Both the position numbers and the translations under genes were made by a program. The notes under the pieces were generated by a model. It saw only the letters and a list, made by a program, of their open reading frames with translations, searched no databases and was not told the DNA's origin. Below, piece after piece: positions 8,471-17,593 of a stretch of 49,990 nt of DNA. Every line of letters starts with the position of its first letter. The stretch's first letter is position 1. The DNA comes from an uncultured Bacilli bacterium (GTDB lineage: Bacteria > Bacillota_I > Bacilli_A > RF39 > UBA660): the NCBI GenBank assembly GCA_947632545.1, contig CANRPP010000006.1:1-49990 (forward strand), given 5' to 3'.

Positions 8471-8888
8471 TTATATATTTAAAATAAAAAAAGAAATTAG
8501 AAATTTATATAATAATAATCAAAATGCATTATATAATATTTTAAAAAATATATTTATAAATCAATCTAGAGATAATATTATTGTTAAAAAAAATATATTA
8601 AATCAATTAATAGACAAATTTAATAAAGAAAATTTAGATAGAAATTTATTTATATTATTGCATAAGAAATTAATTTATTGTAAAAGAGGGGAAATTCATT
8701 ATATTAATGATTTATATAAAGATGAAATATCAAAAATGGTTATTAAAACTAGTTATATAAAAATTGATACTGAAACAAATTATTCATCTTTTATTGATAT
8801 TATTTCAAATTTAGATAATAATTTATTTGTATGTGACTTTTCTATAGATAAATATTTCTTTATAGATAGAATAAAAACACTTGTATAA
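8460..8888 (+). CDS. sirA: SirA-like sporulation inhibitor of replication
   Basis: In Bacillus, SirA binds domain I of DnaA at the onset of sporulation and blocks new rounds of replication. This 142-residue protein starts MKVFYIFKIKKEI, like the Y-x-Y-x-IK-EF opening of SirA. It ends LFVCDFSIDKYFFIDRIK, which matches the SirA C-terminal pattern (FLAMDF..KRYGWLN..K in B. subtilis, from memory). The position between tkt and yneF is the B. subtilis one, which is strong independent support. The middle is divergent and very rich in N, I and K. The start codon is inside a perfect hairpin. Confidence 0.8.
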   Translation: MKVFYIFKIKKEIRNLYNNNQNALYNILKNIFINQSRDNIIVKKNILNQLIDKFNKENLDRNLFILLHKKLIYCKRGEIHYINDLYKDEISKMVIKTSYIKIDTETNYSSFIDIISNLDNNLFVCDFSIDKYFFIDRIKTLV

Positions 8889-8929
8889 TAATATAAATTT
8901 TAGTAAAATAAATATAAGGAGATGATATT

Positions 8930-9139
8930 ATGTTACATGATATATTAATGGTTGTATTAGGATTAGTTATTGGATTAGTAATAGGTTTTATAGTTGCAAG
9001 AACTTTAATGAAAAAATATATGAAGAAAAACCCACCAATTAATGAAGAAATGATTAAAGCATTAATGATGCAAATGGGAAGAAAACCAAATCAAAAGCAA
9101 ATTAATCAAATGATGAAAAATATGCAAAAGTATATGTAA
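8930..9139 (+). CDS. yneF: UPF0154 (YneF family) membrane protein
   Basis: This 69-residue protein has one N-terminal membrane helix (residues ~5-24, glycine-rich [14 protein letters not shown]), then [36 protein letters not shown], the conserved UPF0154 signature. Its function is not established; the family is common in Bacilli and Mollicutes. It lies 41 nt after sirA and is preceded by AAGGAG. The tkt-sirA-yneF order is that of B. subtilis. Confidence 0.93.
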   Translation: MLHDILMVVLGLVIGLVIGFIVARTLMKKYMKKNPPINEEMIKALMMQMGRKPNQKQINQMMKNMQKYM

Positions 9140-9154
9140 GGAGGTGTTAGTACA

Positions 9155-9346
9155 ATGGATTTAATTAAAAGATCACATAAAGATTTAGAAAAATATTATC
9201 AAAATATATTAAACCTAACTGAAACAGAAAATGAGTTAATGATAAAACAAAATGAAAAAGAACGAGAAAAAGAAGTAGGAGTAACTTGTTTTGATACAGC
9301 TCTTAAAGGAGCAGAAAAAATAAAAATTAAAGCAAGAAGAAAATAA
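9155..9346 (+). CDS. Hypothetical small basic protein, 63 residues
   Basis: I do not recognise this protein. It is a soluble, highly charged, probably helical protein (MDLIKRSHKDLEKYYQNIL.., then a KE-rich stretch) with one cysteine in GVTCFDTA. It has a strong ribosome binding site (AAGGAGGTG) and lies 15 nt after yneF, so it is co-transcribed with it. A weak terminator follows. Confidence 0.75.
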   Translation: MDLIKRSHKDLEKYYQNILNLTETENELMIKQNEKEREKEVGVTCFDTALKGAEKIKIKARRK

Positions 9347-9369
9347 AGAGTTTTAACAACTTCTTTTTC
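9345..9369 (+). terminator. Probable weak terminator
   Basis: AAAGAGTT (9345-9352) pairs with AACTTCTTT (9358-9366) with one bulged C and one G-U pair, followed by a T-rich tract. A TATAAT at 9387-9392 lies 15 nt before the uvrC ATG and may be its -10, but no good -35 is visible. Confidence 0.5.
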
Positions 9370-9407
9370 TTTGTTATAAAATAAGGTATAATAAAAGTGG
9401 TGATTAT

Positions 9408-11165
9408 ATGAAAAATTTTAAGGAAAAACTAGCATTAGTACCAAATAAACCTGGTAGCTATCAAATGAAGAATAAAGATGGTGCTATCATATATGTAGGT
9501 AAAGCTAAAGATTTACAAAGACGTCTTAGAAGCTATTTTACTAGAACTGTTACTGGTAAAACTAAAATGTTAGTAGAAGATATAGATGATTTTGAATATA
9601 TAGTAACATCTACTGAATTAGAATCTCTAATATTAGAAATAAATTTAATTAAAAAATATAATCCCAAATATAATATTTTATTAAAAGATGATAAATCATA
9701 TCCATACATTGAGTTAACCAAAGATAAATATCCTATTTTAAAAGTAGTAAGAAATGTTAAAAGAAAGAAGAATAAAAACTATCTATATGGACCTTATCCA
9801 AATGTTTACGCAGCAAGAAAAACAGTAGAAATGTTAAATAGAATTTATCCTCTTCGAAAATGTAATAATTTAAAAAAAGATTTATGTTTGTATTATCATA
9901 TTAATGAATGTTTAGGTTATTGTAAAAAAGAAATTAATAAAGAAGAAATTGATATTATGACTAGGGAAATTACTAACTTTTTAAAAGGAGACTCTAAAGC
10001 TGTAATAGATAAAATAACTAGTGAAATGTATAAAGCTAGTGATAATTTAAATTATGAAAAAGCAAAAGAATTAAAAGAGATGTTAAATGATATAAATATA
10101 ACTCTAAATAAACAAAAAATTGATTTAAATAATAATTATAACTTTGATTTATTTAATTATTATAAGGATAAAAATTATTTATCAATACAAATATTTTTTA
10201 TAAGAGGGGGATTATTATTAGGAAGACATGAAGAAATTATTAATTCTTTAGATGATGAAGAAATAATTGAATATATAATTAAATTTTATGATAAAAGAAC
10301 AATTCTTCCTAAACAATTATTAGTACCAAATGAAATAGATAATAATTTATTGAGTGAATATTTTGATATTAAAGTAGATATTCCAAAACGAGGAAAACTT
10401 TATTCGTTAATGAAATTAGCAAAAGAAAATGCTAAAGAAAAATTAGATGCTGAAGAAGAAACTTTAAAGAAAAATGATGATTTAAGACTTAATGCCATAG
10501 AAGAGTTAAAAAAATTACTTAAATTAGATAAAGTATCAAGAATGGAATCATTTGATAACTCTCATTTATTTGGAACTTTTTATGTAGGTGGTATGGTAGT
10601 ATTTAATGATTTTATACCACTAAAAAATGAATATCGTAAATATAAATTAGCCATAGATGTTAAAGATGATTTAGCAGCTATGAGGGAAGTATTATACAGA
10701 AGATATTATAAAGTACTTATGGAAAATTTAGAAAAGCCAGATTTAATTGTTTTAGATGGTGGAAAAACTCAAATAAAAATATGTAAAGAAATAATATCTA
10801 GTTTAGGTATAAATATTCCAATTATTGGTCTTGTAAAGAATAAAAATCATAAAACAAATGAAATTATGGATGAAAATTATAATATATTACCAGTTGATAA
10901 AAATAGTAATTTATTTCTATTTTTAACTAAAATACAAGATGAAGTACATAGATATGCCATAACATATCATAGAAATATAAAAGCAAAAGGAGCTTTATCT
11001 TCACTTTTAGATCTTGCACCAGGTGTTGGTGAAGTAAAGAAAAAAGAATTATTAAAAGAATTTGGATCACTAAAGAAATTAAAAGCTGCAAGTATAAATG
11101 ATTTAGAAAAAATATTAAATAAAGATACAGCTAAAAAACTATTTTCATATTTAAAAGAATTGTAG
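9408..11165 (+). CDS. uvrC: Excinuclease ABC subunit C
   Basis: UvrC makes both incisions of nucleotide excision repair after UvrAB loads it at damage. The 585 residues show all parts. A GIY-YIG nuclease (PGSYQMKNKDG..YVGKAKDLQRRLRSYF, ~13-45) comes first, then a UvrB-binding UVR motif (~205-225, LNYEKAKELKEML) and the RNase H-like 5' nuclease (ESFDNSH, LDGGKTQI, HRYAITYHR). A helix-hairpin-helix end follows (APGVGEVKKKELLKEFGSLKKL). It starts at ATG 9408 after AGTGGTGAT. uvrA and uvrB are not in the window. Confidence 0.97.
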   Translation: MKNFKEKLALVPNKPGSYQMKNKDGAIIYVGKAKDLQRRLRSYFTRTVTGKTKMLVEDIDDFEYIVTSTELESLILEINLIKKYNPKYNILLKDDKSYPYIELTKDKYPILKVVRNVKRKKNKNYLYGPYPNVYAARKTVEMLNRIYPLRKCNNLKKDLCLYYHINECLGYCKKEINKEEIDIMTREITNFLKGDSKAVIDKITSEMYKASDNLNYEKAKELKEMLNDINITLNKQKIDLNNNYNFDLFNYYKDKNYLSIQIFFIRGGLLLGRHEEIINSLDDEEIIEYIIKFYDKRTILPKQLLVPNEIDNNLLSEYFDIKVDIPKRGKLYSLMKLAKENAKEKLDAEEETLKKNDDLRLNAIEELKKLLKLDKVSRMESFDNSHLFGTFYVGGMVVFNDFIPLKNEYRKYKLAIDVKDDLAAMREVLYRRYYKVLMENLEKPDLIVLDGGKTQIKICKEIISSLGINIPIIGLVKNKNHKTNEIMDENYNILPVDKNSNLFLFLTKIQDEVHRYAITYHRNIKAKGALSSLLDLAPGVGEVKKKELLKEFGSLKKLKAASINDLEKILNKDTAKKLFSYLKEL

Positions 11166-11192
11166 TATAATTTTAATAAAGTAGGTGATTTT

Positions 11193-11624
11193 ATGATAAA
11201 TAATAATAAAGGATTTTCACTTGTTGAATTATTAGGAGTAATAGTAATATTTGGAATACTAGCAACAGTTGCAACAGTAGGTACAACTCATTATTTACAA
11301 GATTCAAGAGAAAGTTCATTTTTAATGATGTCACAAAGTATATATTTAGCTACTGAAAATTGTATGATTGAGAATAAGTGTATTCCAGATAATACTTATG
11401 ATATTAAAACATTAAAAGAAATGAAATATTTAGATAATATAAAAAGTCCAGGTGATAAAAGTAAAGATTGTACAGGTACTGTGAAAATTTATAGTAACAG
11501 TTCCTCATCTATTCCATATGGTTTTAAAAAATATAAATATGATGTTTCTCTAACATGTCAAGGTGTTAATAAAAAAGAATATAAAAATTTAACTTGGCCT
11601 GATGCTAAAGTAAAAATAAAATAG
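11193..11624 (+). CDS. Type IV pilin-like (pseudopilin) protein
   Basis: This 143-residue protein has a class III signal: a short basic leader MINNNKG, cleavage by prepilin peptidase expected between G7 and F8, then FSLVELLGVIVIFGILATVA with the conserved Glu5 of the mature protein. The globular part has four cysteines (NCMIENKC, KDC, LTC) that could form disulfides, fitting an exported protein. It resembles ComGC/PulG-type major pseudopilins used in competence or secretion. No assembly ATPase, platform protein or prepilin peptidase is nearby, so it is a lone pilin gene between uvrC and mutL. Confidence 0.85.
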   Translation: MINNNKGFSLVELLGVIVIFGILATVATVGTTHYLQDSRESSFLMMSQSIYLATENCMIENKCIPDNTYDIKTLKEMKYLDNIKSPGDKSKDCTGTVKIYSNSSSSIPYGFKKYKYDVSLTCQGVNKKEYKNLTWPDAKVKIK

Positions 11625-11663
11625 CAATAAAACCTATTAATAAAAATAAAAGCAGGTGGTAGT

Positions 11664-13409
11664 ATGGCAAATATTAAAATAATGGATGAAGTTTTAGCTA
11701 ATAAAATAGCTGCAGGAGAAGTAGTTGAAAAAACTATGAATGTAGTAAAAGAATTAGTAGAAAATAGTATTGATGCAGAAAGTTCTATCATAAAAATAGA
11801 GCTTATTGATTCTGGTGTTAAAGAAATAAAAGTTACAGATAATGGTAAAGGTATGGATAAAGAAGATGCTAAACTAGCATTTTCTCGTCATGCAACTTCT
11901 AAATTAAAAGATATTGAAGATTTATTTAATATAGAATCATTAGGTTTTAGGGGTGAAGCTTTACCTTCTATTGCCGCAGTATCTAATGTCGAATTAAAAA
12001 CATCCAACGGAAAAACAGGTACAAAAATCACTTTATCAGGTGGTAAAAATATAAAGTCTGAAAATTCTGATTTACAAGAAGGAACTACTATAATTGTATC
12101 TGATTTATTTTATAATACTCCAGTACGTTTAAAATATTTAAAAAATCTTTATATAGAACTTGCTAATATAGAAGAATATATAAATAAAATGGCTCTTGCA
12201 TATCCAAATATTAAATTTACATTAATTAATAATAATAAAACTTTATTAGATACAGCAGGTGATGGTGATCTATTAAAAGTAATCTATAATATTTATGGTA
12301 TAGATATAGCTAAAAAAATGATTGAAATAACTGGTGAAAATGATGATTATTATATATCAGGTTATATCTCATATCCAGAAGTTGCAAGATCAAATAGAAA
12401 TGCTATTACAACTTTAGTAAATGGTCGTGTTATTAAAAATAATAGATTAAATAAAACAATTATAGATAGTTATCATACATATATACCAAAAGAAAAATTT
12501 CCAATAATAGTTCTAAATATAGATGTTGATCCAATCTTAATAGATATTAATATTCATCCTACTAAAATGGATATTAAATTTTCTAAATTTGATGAGTTAG
12601 AAAATTTAATAGAAAAAGAAATAAAACAAAAACTAGAAACATTATTACTAATACCAAATGTTGCAGTAAGAGATAGAAAAACTATAGATGAAGTAAGTAA
12701 TATAAAACCAAGTATTAGTAAAGACTATGAAGAAGATAGTAATACAAATAATACTAATTATGAAGAAGTAACAATTGATTTTGAAGTTGCTGATGAAAAG
12801 GAAGAATATCAAGAAGAAAAAATAAAAATTAAAAAAATGATACCAAAAGGTATAGTATATTCTACTTATATAATTGCTGAAAATTCTGATGGTATGTATA
12901 TAATAGATCAACATGCAGCAGCAGAGAGAATTAATTATGAGAAAGTATTAAAAGAAATAACTAAAGATAATCCTATAATTTTAGATTTATTAGTACCTAT
13001 AAAAATAGAATTACCTAGTAATGAATACTTAATTTTAAAAGATAAATTAGATATTTTAACTAATATGGGATTTAATATAGAAGAATTTGGTACTAATACT
13101 ATTATAGTTAGAGCTCATCCTAATTGGATAAAAGAAGGTTATGAAGAAGAAGATATTAGAAAAGTTATTGATACAATAATTTGTAATGATAAATTTGATT
13201 TAGAGATGTTTGTTTGGAAAATTTCAGCCACTCAAGCATGTAGAATGAGTATAAAAGCAAATGATTATATTAATTATGATGATCAAGTATATTTATTAGA
13301 AGAATTAAGAAAATGTGAAAATCCATTTACCTGTCCTCATGGAAGACCTACTATAATAACCTATACAAAGTATGATTTAGAAAAATTATTTAAAAGGGCA
13401 ATGGATTAA
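11664..13409 (+). CDS. mutL: DNA mismatch repair protein MutL (endonuclease type)
   Basis: This GHKL ATPase couples MutS recognition of a mismatch to strand incision. N-terminal ATPase motifs are ENSIDA, DNGKGM and GFRGEALPSIAAV. The C-terminal dimer domain contains DQHAAAERINYE (~413-424), the metal-binding nuclease motif of MutL proteins from bacteria without MutH, together with ACRMSIKAND and CPHGRP. It should therefore nick DNA. The linker is short and acidic. It has 581 residues, starting at ATG 11664 after AGGTGGT. Its last base is the first base of miaA, and mutS follows two genes on. Confidence 0.97.
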   Translation: MANIKIMDEVLANKIAAGEVVEKTMNVVKELVENSIDAESSIIKIELIDSGVKEIKVTDNGKGMDKEDAKLAFSRHATSKLKDIEDLFNIESLGFRGEALPSIAAVSNVELKTSNGKTGTKITLSGGKNIKSENSDLQEGTTIIVSDLFYNTPVRLKYLKNLYIELANIEEYINKMALAYPNIKFTLINNNKTLLDTAGDGDLLKVIYNIYGIDIAKKMIEITGENDDYYISGYISYPEVARSNRNAITTLVNGRVIKNNRLNKTIIDSYHTYIPKEKFPIIVLNIDVDPILIDINIHPTKMDIKFSKFDELENLIEKEIKQKLETLLLIPNVAVRDRKTIDEVSNIKPSISKDYEEDSNTNNTNYEEVTIDFEVADEKEEYQEEKIKIKKMIPKGIVYSTYIIAENSDGMYIIDQHAAAERINYEKVLKEITKDNPIILDLLVPIKIELPSNEYLILKDKLDILTNMGFNIEEFGTNTIIVRAHPNWIKEGYEEEDIRKVIDTIICNDKFDLEMFVWKISATQACRMSIKANDYINYDDQVYLLEELRKCENPFTCPHGRPTIITYTKYDLEKLFKRAMD

Positions 13410-14281
13410 TGAAAGATATTATAGTAATAGTAGGCCCAACTGGAGTAGGTAAGACAAAATTAAGTATTGAACTTGCTAAAAAATTAGATGGTGAAATAAT
13501 TAATGGAGATTCTGTAAGTATTTATAAAAATTTAGATATAGGTAGTGCAAAACCAACTAAAAAAGAGCAATCAGAAATACCACACCATTTAATAGATATT
13601 AGAAATGTAGATGAAGAATATAGTGTCTATGATTATCAAAAAGACGCTAGAAGAAAAATAGATGAAATAACTTCACGAAATAAAAGAGTAATTATAGTAG
13701 GAGGAACAGGATTATATATAAAAGCAGCACTATATAATTATGAATTTAGTGAAGGTACTACATATAATCAATATAACAAATTATCTAATGAAGAATTATA
13801 TAAAAGAATAAAAAAAATAAATAATAATATAGATATTCATATAAATAATAGAAAAAGATTAGTAAGAGTCTTAAATAAATTAGAAAATAATGAAAAAATT
13901 ACAAATCATAAAGATGAACTTTTATATAATGTTAAAATTATAGGTTTAACTACACCTAGAGATATATTATATAAGCGAATTAATAATAGAGTAGATTTAA
14001 TGATTAAAAATAACTTACTTATAGAAATACAATCCCTAAAAGATAAATATAAAAATTCAAAAGTTTTAAATAGTGCTATTGGATATAAAGAGTTTTATGA
14101 TTATTTATTTAATGATAAAAAATTAGATGATGTTATTGATGAAATTAAAAAAAATTCTAGACATTATGCTAAAAGACAATATACCTTTTTTAATAATCAA
14201 ATGAATGTAGTTTGGTTCGATACTGATTTCAATAATTTTAATAATACAATTGATTTAGTAATTGATTATATAAATAACTAG
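13409..14281 (+). CDS. miaA: tRNA dimethylallyltransferase
   Basis: MiaA adds a dimethylallyl group to A37 of tRNAs that read UNN codons. This 290-residue protein has the P-loop GPTGVGKT (~8-15), the DSVSIYKNLDIGSAKPT segment, the catalytic-region HHLIDIRNVDEEYSVYDY, the tunnel motif VGGTGLYIKA (~95), and SAIGYKEFYDYL with RQYTFF near the end. The ATG shares its A with the mutL stop codon, so translation is coupled. A terminator overlaps the stop codon. Confidence 0.96.
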   Translation: MKDIIVIVGPTGVGKTKLSIELAKKLDGEIINGDSVSIYKNLDIGSAKPTKKEQSEIPHHLIDIRNVDEEYSVYDYQKDARRKIDEITSRNKRVIIVGGTGLYIKAALYNYEFSEGTTYNQYNKLSNEELYKRIKKINNNIDIHINNRKRLVRVLNKLENNEKITNHKDELLYNVKIIGLTTPRDILYKRINNRVDLMIKNNLLIEIQSLKDKYKNSKVLNSAIGYKEFYDYLFNDKKLDDVIDEIKKNSRHYAKRQYTFFNNQMNVVWFDTDFNNFNNTIDLVIDYINN

Positions 14282-14310
14282 TTAATTATTGACTTTTAAC
14301 TAGTTTTATT
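14276..14310 (+). terminator. Terminator whose loop carries the next promoter's -35
   Basis: AACTAGTTAA (14276-14285) and TTAACTAGTT (14296-14305) form a perfect 10-bp stem with a T-rich tail. The left arm includes the miaA stop codon. The loop and right arm overlap the TTGACT box of the promoter at 14289-14317. Confidence 0.75.
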
Positions 14311-14317
14311 GTATAAT
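14289..14317 (+). promoter_or_regulatory. Sigma-A type promoter inside a terminator
   Basis: TTGACT (14289-14294), 17-bp spacer, TATAAT (14312-14317). It drives the 177-residue membrane protein starting at 14341. Confidence 0.8.
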
Positions 14318-14340
14318 ATAGAGCAATTTGAGGTGATAAT

Positions 14341-14874
14341 ATGGAAAAAAGTAGAACATTAAATGAATGGATAAAAGATAAAAAAGAGTATATTAAAGAC
14401 GAAAAAAAAGGATTACTAATAACTGGTGCTACACTAATAGGAGTAACAGGCTCTCTTTTAATAGCTTCTTCTTTTTCAAAGGTAGATAATAATAAACAAT
14501 TAGTTTTAACAAACCAACCTAAAACTATTACAGAAGAAGATAATGCTAATGATAATAATATATCATTTCAAGAATCACAAGATATCAGAATATATAAGTA
14601 CCAAGGAGAAGAAAATCCGTATGATATAAATATTTTGTTTTTAAAATCAATGAAAGATAAGAATAAAAAACATTATAATATTGATATATTATCTGATGTA
14701 ATAATCACTAATGAAACTCTAAATAGAGGAAATGGCCAATTTTTAGGATGTTTACAAGACTATCTAATAGTAAATGATAATATGAAACAAAATTATACTA
14801 AAGAAGAATTAAGAGAATTAAAAAATCTAATAAAAGTAAAAGAAATATCTAATAATAAAAAATTGACTAAATAA
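14341..14874 (+). CDS. Hypothetical single-pass membrane protein
   Basis: I do not recognise this 177-residue protein. It has a charged N-terminal stretch (MEKSRTLNEWIKDKKEYIKDEKKG), one membrane helix (~25-44, LLITGATLIGVTGSLLIASS) and a polar, probably extracytoplasmic part ending in a basic tail. The positive residues before the helix suggest the N terminus stays inside. It has its own promoter, the AGGTGAT ribosome binding site and its own terminator, so it is a single-gene unit between miaA and mutS. Confidence 0.8.
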   Translation: MEKSRTLNEWIKDKKEYIKDEKKGLLITGATLIGVTGSLLIASSFSKVDNNKQLVLTNQPKTITEEDNANDNNISFQESQDIRIYKYQGEENPYDINILFLKSMKDKNKKHYNIDILSDVIITNETLNRGNGQFLGCLQDYLIVNDNMKQNYTKEELRELKNLIKVKEISNNKKLTK

Positions 14875-14877
14875 CAT

Positions 14878-14903
14878 AAAGGACTAATTAAGTTCTTTTT
14901 TTT
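14878..14903 (+). terminator. Rho-independent terminator
   Basis: AAAGGACT (14878-14885) pairs with AGTTCTTT (14891-14898, one G-U pair), followed by a T-run to 14903. Confidence 0.75.
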
Positions 14904-14912
14904 CTACTAAAA

Positions 14913-14942
14913 TTGGACTTATATTTTTATTTTTGATAAAAT
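14913..14942 (+). promoter_or_regulatory. Probable promoter of mutS
   Basis: TTGGAC (14913-14918), 18-bp spacer, TAAAAT (14937-14942). It lies 18 nt before the mutS ATG. Confidence 0.55.
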
Positions 14943-14960
14943 ATAAGTGGTGAATGTAGT

Positions 14961-17516
14961 ATGAAAAGAAGTTCAATTGATAGAGAAAAATTAAGTCCAA
15001 TGATGAAAGAATATATGATTTTAAAAGACAAATATGAAGATTGTATTGTATTTTATCGATTAGGGGACTTTTATGAAATGTTTTTTGACGATGCTATTAC
15101 TGCATCACGTGAATTAGAACTTACTCTAACTGGAAAATCAGCTGGACTAGATGAAAAAGTACCCATGTGTGGAATTCCACATCATGCTTATTCAAATTAT
15201 ATAGATGCTTTAATAGAAAAAGGTTATAAAGTAGCAATTGCTGAACAATTAGAAGATCCAAAAACTACTAAAGGTACTGTAAAAAGAGATGTTATACAAG
15301 TAGTAACTAGAGGAACTAGATTAGATAATAACCTAGATAGTAAAAATAATAATTATATTGCAAATATTTATGATTTTGGATATTGTAAAGGAATATCTTA
15401 TACCGATATATCTACAGGAGAATTTTTTTGTGAATTATTAGAAAAAGAAAATGATGAAATTATAAGAGAAATAGTTAAACGAGGATTTAGAGAACTTATA
15501 GTAAATGAAACTATTGATAGAGAACTTATAAATACATTAAGAGTTAATTATGGAATATTAATTACTATAACAAAAGAATTATATGATAGTGATGATTATA
15601 AATATATTTATGAAGATATAGAAGATATTAGATTAGTTAATACAATAAAACATTTACTATATTACATAATAGATACTAAAAAAGGAGACTTACATCATTT
15701 AAAAAAATGTGAAATTGTAAAAAGAGGTAATACTTTAATATTTGATAATAATACCAAAAGAAATTTAGAGCTTGTAGAAACTATTAGAGGCCGTGATAGA
15801 CAATACAGCCTACTTTGGCTTTTAGATAAAAATAAAACTGCAATGGGTTCTCGTTATTTAAAAAATCAAATAGAAAACCCAATAACAGATAAAAAAGAAT
15901 TAGAAAGAAGATATGATTTTGTAGAAAAAATATCGACTGAATTTATAATTAGAGATGATTTACGTTCTGCATTAGATGAAGTTTATGATTTAGAAAGATT
16001 AGCAGCACGTATAAGTTATGGTAATTTAAATGCAAGAGATATGTTACAATTAAAAAGAAGTTTAAAAGCATTACCTAAAATAAAAGAATTATTAAATAGC
16101 CTTAATTATGATAAAAATATAGAAACACTAGATGAAGTTACTTCCTTATTAGAAAAAACTATTAATGAAGAACCACCTCTATCTTTAAAAGAAGGTTCAA
16201 TTATCAAAGATGGATATAATAGTGAATTAGATGAATTAAGAAGTATCAGTAGTGGTTCTAAAGACTTTATTTTAAGTATTGAAAAAACTGAAAAAGAAAG
16301 AACTGGTATTAAAACTTTAAAAGTAGGTTTTAATAAAATATTTGGTTATTATATTGAAGTAAGTAAAGGGCAAAAACATCTAGTTAAAGATGAATATGGT
16401 TATGAAAGACGTCAAACACTTGCTAATTGTGAAAGATATATAACTAAAGAATTAAAAGAAAAAGAAAATATAATATTAGGGGCAGAAGAAAAAATAAATA
16501 ATTTAGAATATAAATTATTTATGGATATTAGAGAAATTGTAAAAAGATATATTCCTAATATTCAAAAAATATCTAAAATAATAAGTGAAGTAGATATGTT
16601 ACAGTCTTTTTCTATAGTAAGTGATGAAAATAAATTTGTAAGACCTAAATTAACTAAAGAAAAGGAATTAGAATTAATTGAATGTCGTCATCCTGTAGTA
16701 GAAAAAGTTATAAAAGATAAATATGTATCTAATGATATTATTATGAATAAAGATACAAATATTTTATTAATAACTGGCCCTAATATGGCAGGTAAATCTA
16801 CTTATATGAGACAATGTGCTATAACTGTTATAATGGCTCAAATAGGTTGTTTTGTACCTTGTAAAAGTGCTAAAATGCCTATATTTGATAAAATATTTAC
16901 AAGAATTGGAGCTAGTGACGATTTAGTAAGTGGTGAATCCACATTTATGATAGAAATGAAAGAAGCAAATTATGCAATAAGTGAAGCAACAGAAAATAGT
17001 TTAATTCTTTTTGATGAGTTAGGTAGAGGTACTGCTACATATGATGGTATGAGTCTTGCTCAAGCTATATTAGAATATATTCATGATAAAATTAAAGCAA
17101 AAACACTATTTTCTACCCATTATCATGAATTAACTTCTCTAGAAAGAGATTTAAAAAACTTACGAAATGTACATGTATCAGCTCAAGAAGAAGATGGAAA
17201 CATTACATTTTTACATAAAGTAAAAACTGGAGCGGTAGATAAAAGTTATGGTATCAATGTAGCATCACTTGCCAAACTTCCAAAAGATTTAATCAAAAGA
17301 AGTGAAGAAATATTAAATGTATATGAAAATAAAAATGTAAAAAAACAAGTATTTACTCAAACTAGTTTATTTGAAGATACTGAAGAAGAAGTAGCTAAAG
17401 TAGAAGTAGAAAATGAAATAGAAGAAAAAATAAAAGAAATAAATCCACTTGAGATGACTCCTCTTGAAGCGTTAAGTTTCTTATATGAATTAAAAAATGA
17501 AATAAATAAAGAATAG
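14961..17516 (+). CDS. mutS: DNA mismatch repair protein MutS
   Basis: MutS recognises mismatches and small loops and recruits MutL. The 851 residues carry the mismatch-reading Phe-x-Glu motif (GDFYEMFFDDA, ~36-46), the core/clamp, and the ABC-type ATPase. ATPase landmarks are Walker A GPNMAGKST (~606-614), the STFMIEMKEA signature, Walker B ILFDELGRGT and the HYHELT histidine. The C terminus ends in a short acidic linker and a helical dimer/tetramer motif (LEMTPLEALSFLYELK). It starts at ATG 14961 after GGTGAATG. Confidence 0.97.
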   Translation: MKRSSIDREKLSPMMKEYMILKDKYEDCIVFYRLGDFYEMFFDDAITASRELELTLTGKSAGLDEKVPMCGIPHHAYSNYIDALIEKGYKVAIAEQLEDPKTTKGTVKRDVIQVVTRGTRLDNNLDSKNNNYIANIYDFGYCKGISYTDISTGEFFCELLEKENDEIIREIVKRGFRELIVNETIDRELINTLRVNYGILITITKELYDSDDYKYIYEDIEDIRLVNTIKHLLYYIIDTKKGDLHHLKKCEIVKRGNTLIFDNNTKRNLELVETIRGRDRQYSLLWLLDKNKTAMGSRYLKNQIENPITDKKELERRYDFVEKISTEFIIRDDLRSALDEVYDLERLAARISYGNLNARDMLQLKRSLKALPKIKELLNSLNYDKNIETLDEVTSLLEKTINEEPPLSLKEGSIIKDGYNSELDELRSISSGSKDFILSIEKTEKERTGIKTLKVGFNKIFGYYIEVSKGQKHLVKDEYGYERRQTLANCERYITKELKEKENIILGAEEKINNLEYKLFMDIREIVKRYIPNIQKISKIISEVDMLQSFSIVSDENKFVRPKLTKEKELELIECRHPVVEKVIKDKYVSNDIIMNKDTNILLITGPNMAGKSTYMRQCAITVIMAQIGCFVPCKSAKMPIFDKIFTRIGASDDLVSGESTFMIEMKEANYAISEATENSLILFDELGRGTATYDGMSLAQAILEYIHDKIKAKTLFSTHYHELTSLERDLKNLRNVHVSAQEEDGNITFLHKVKTGAVDKSYGINVASLAKLPKDLIKRSEEILNVYENKNVKKQVFTQTSLFEDTEEEVAKVEVENEIEEKIKEINPLEMTPLEALSFLYELKNEINKE

Positions 17517-17538
17517 TATTTACAATTGCTTAACATAA

Positions 17539-17566
17539 TTGACTTATTTGTAATATATGATATAAT
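17539..17566 (+). promoter_or_regulatory. Sigma-A type promoter
   Basis: TTGACT (17539-17544), 16-bp spacer, TATAAT (17561-17566), upstream of the PP2C-like gene. Confidence 0.75.
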
Positions 17567-17593
17567 ATAGTCAAATTTTAGGAAGTGGTAGTT

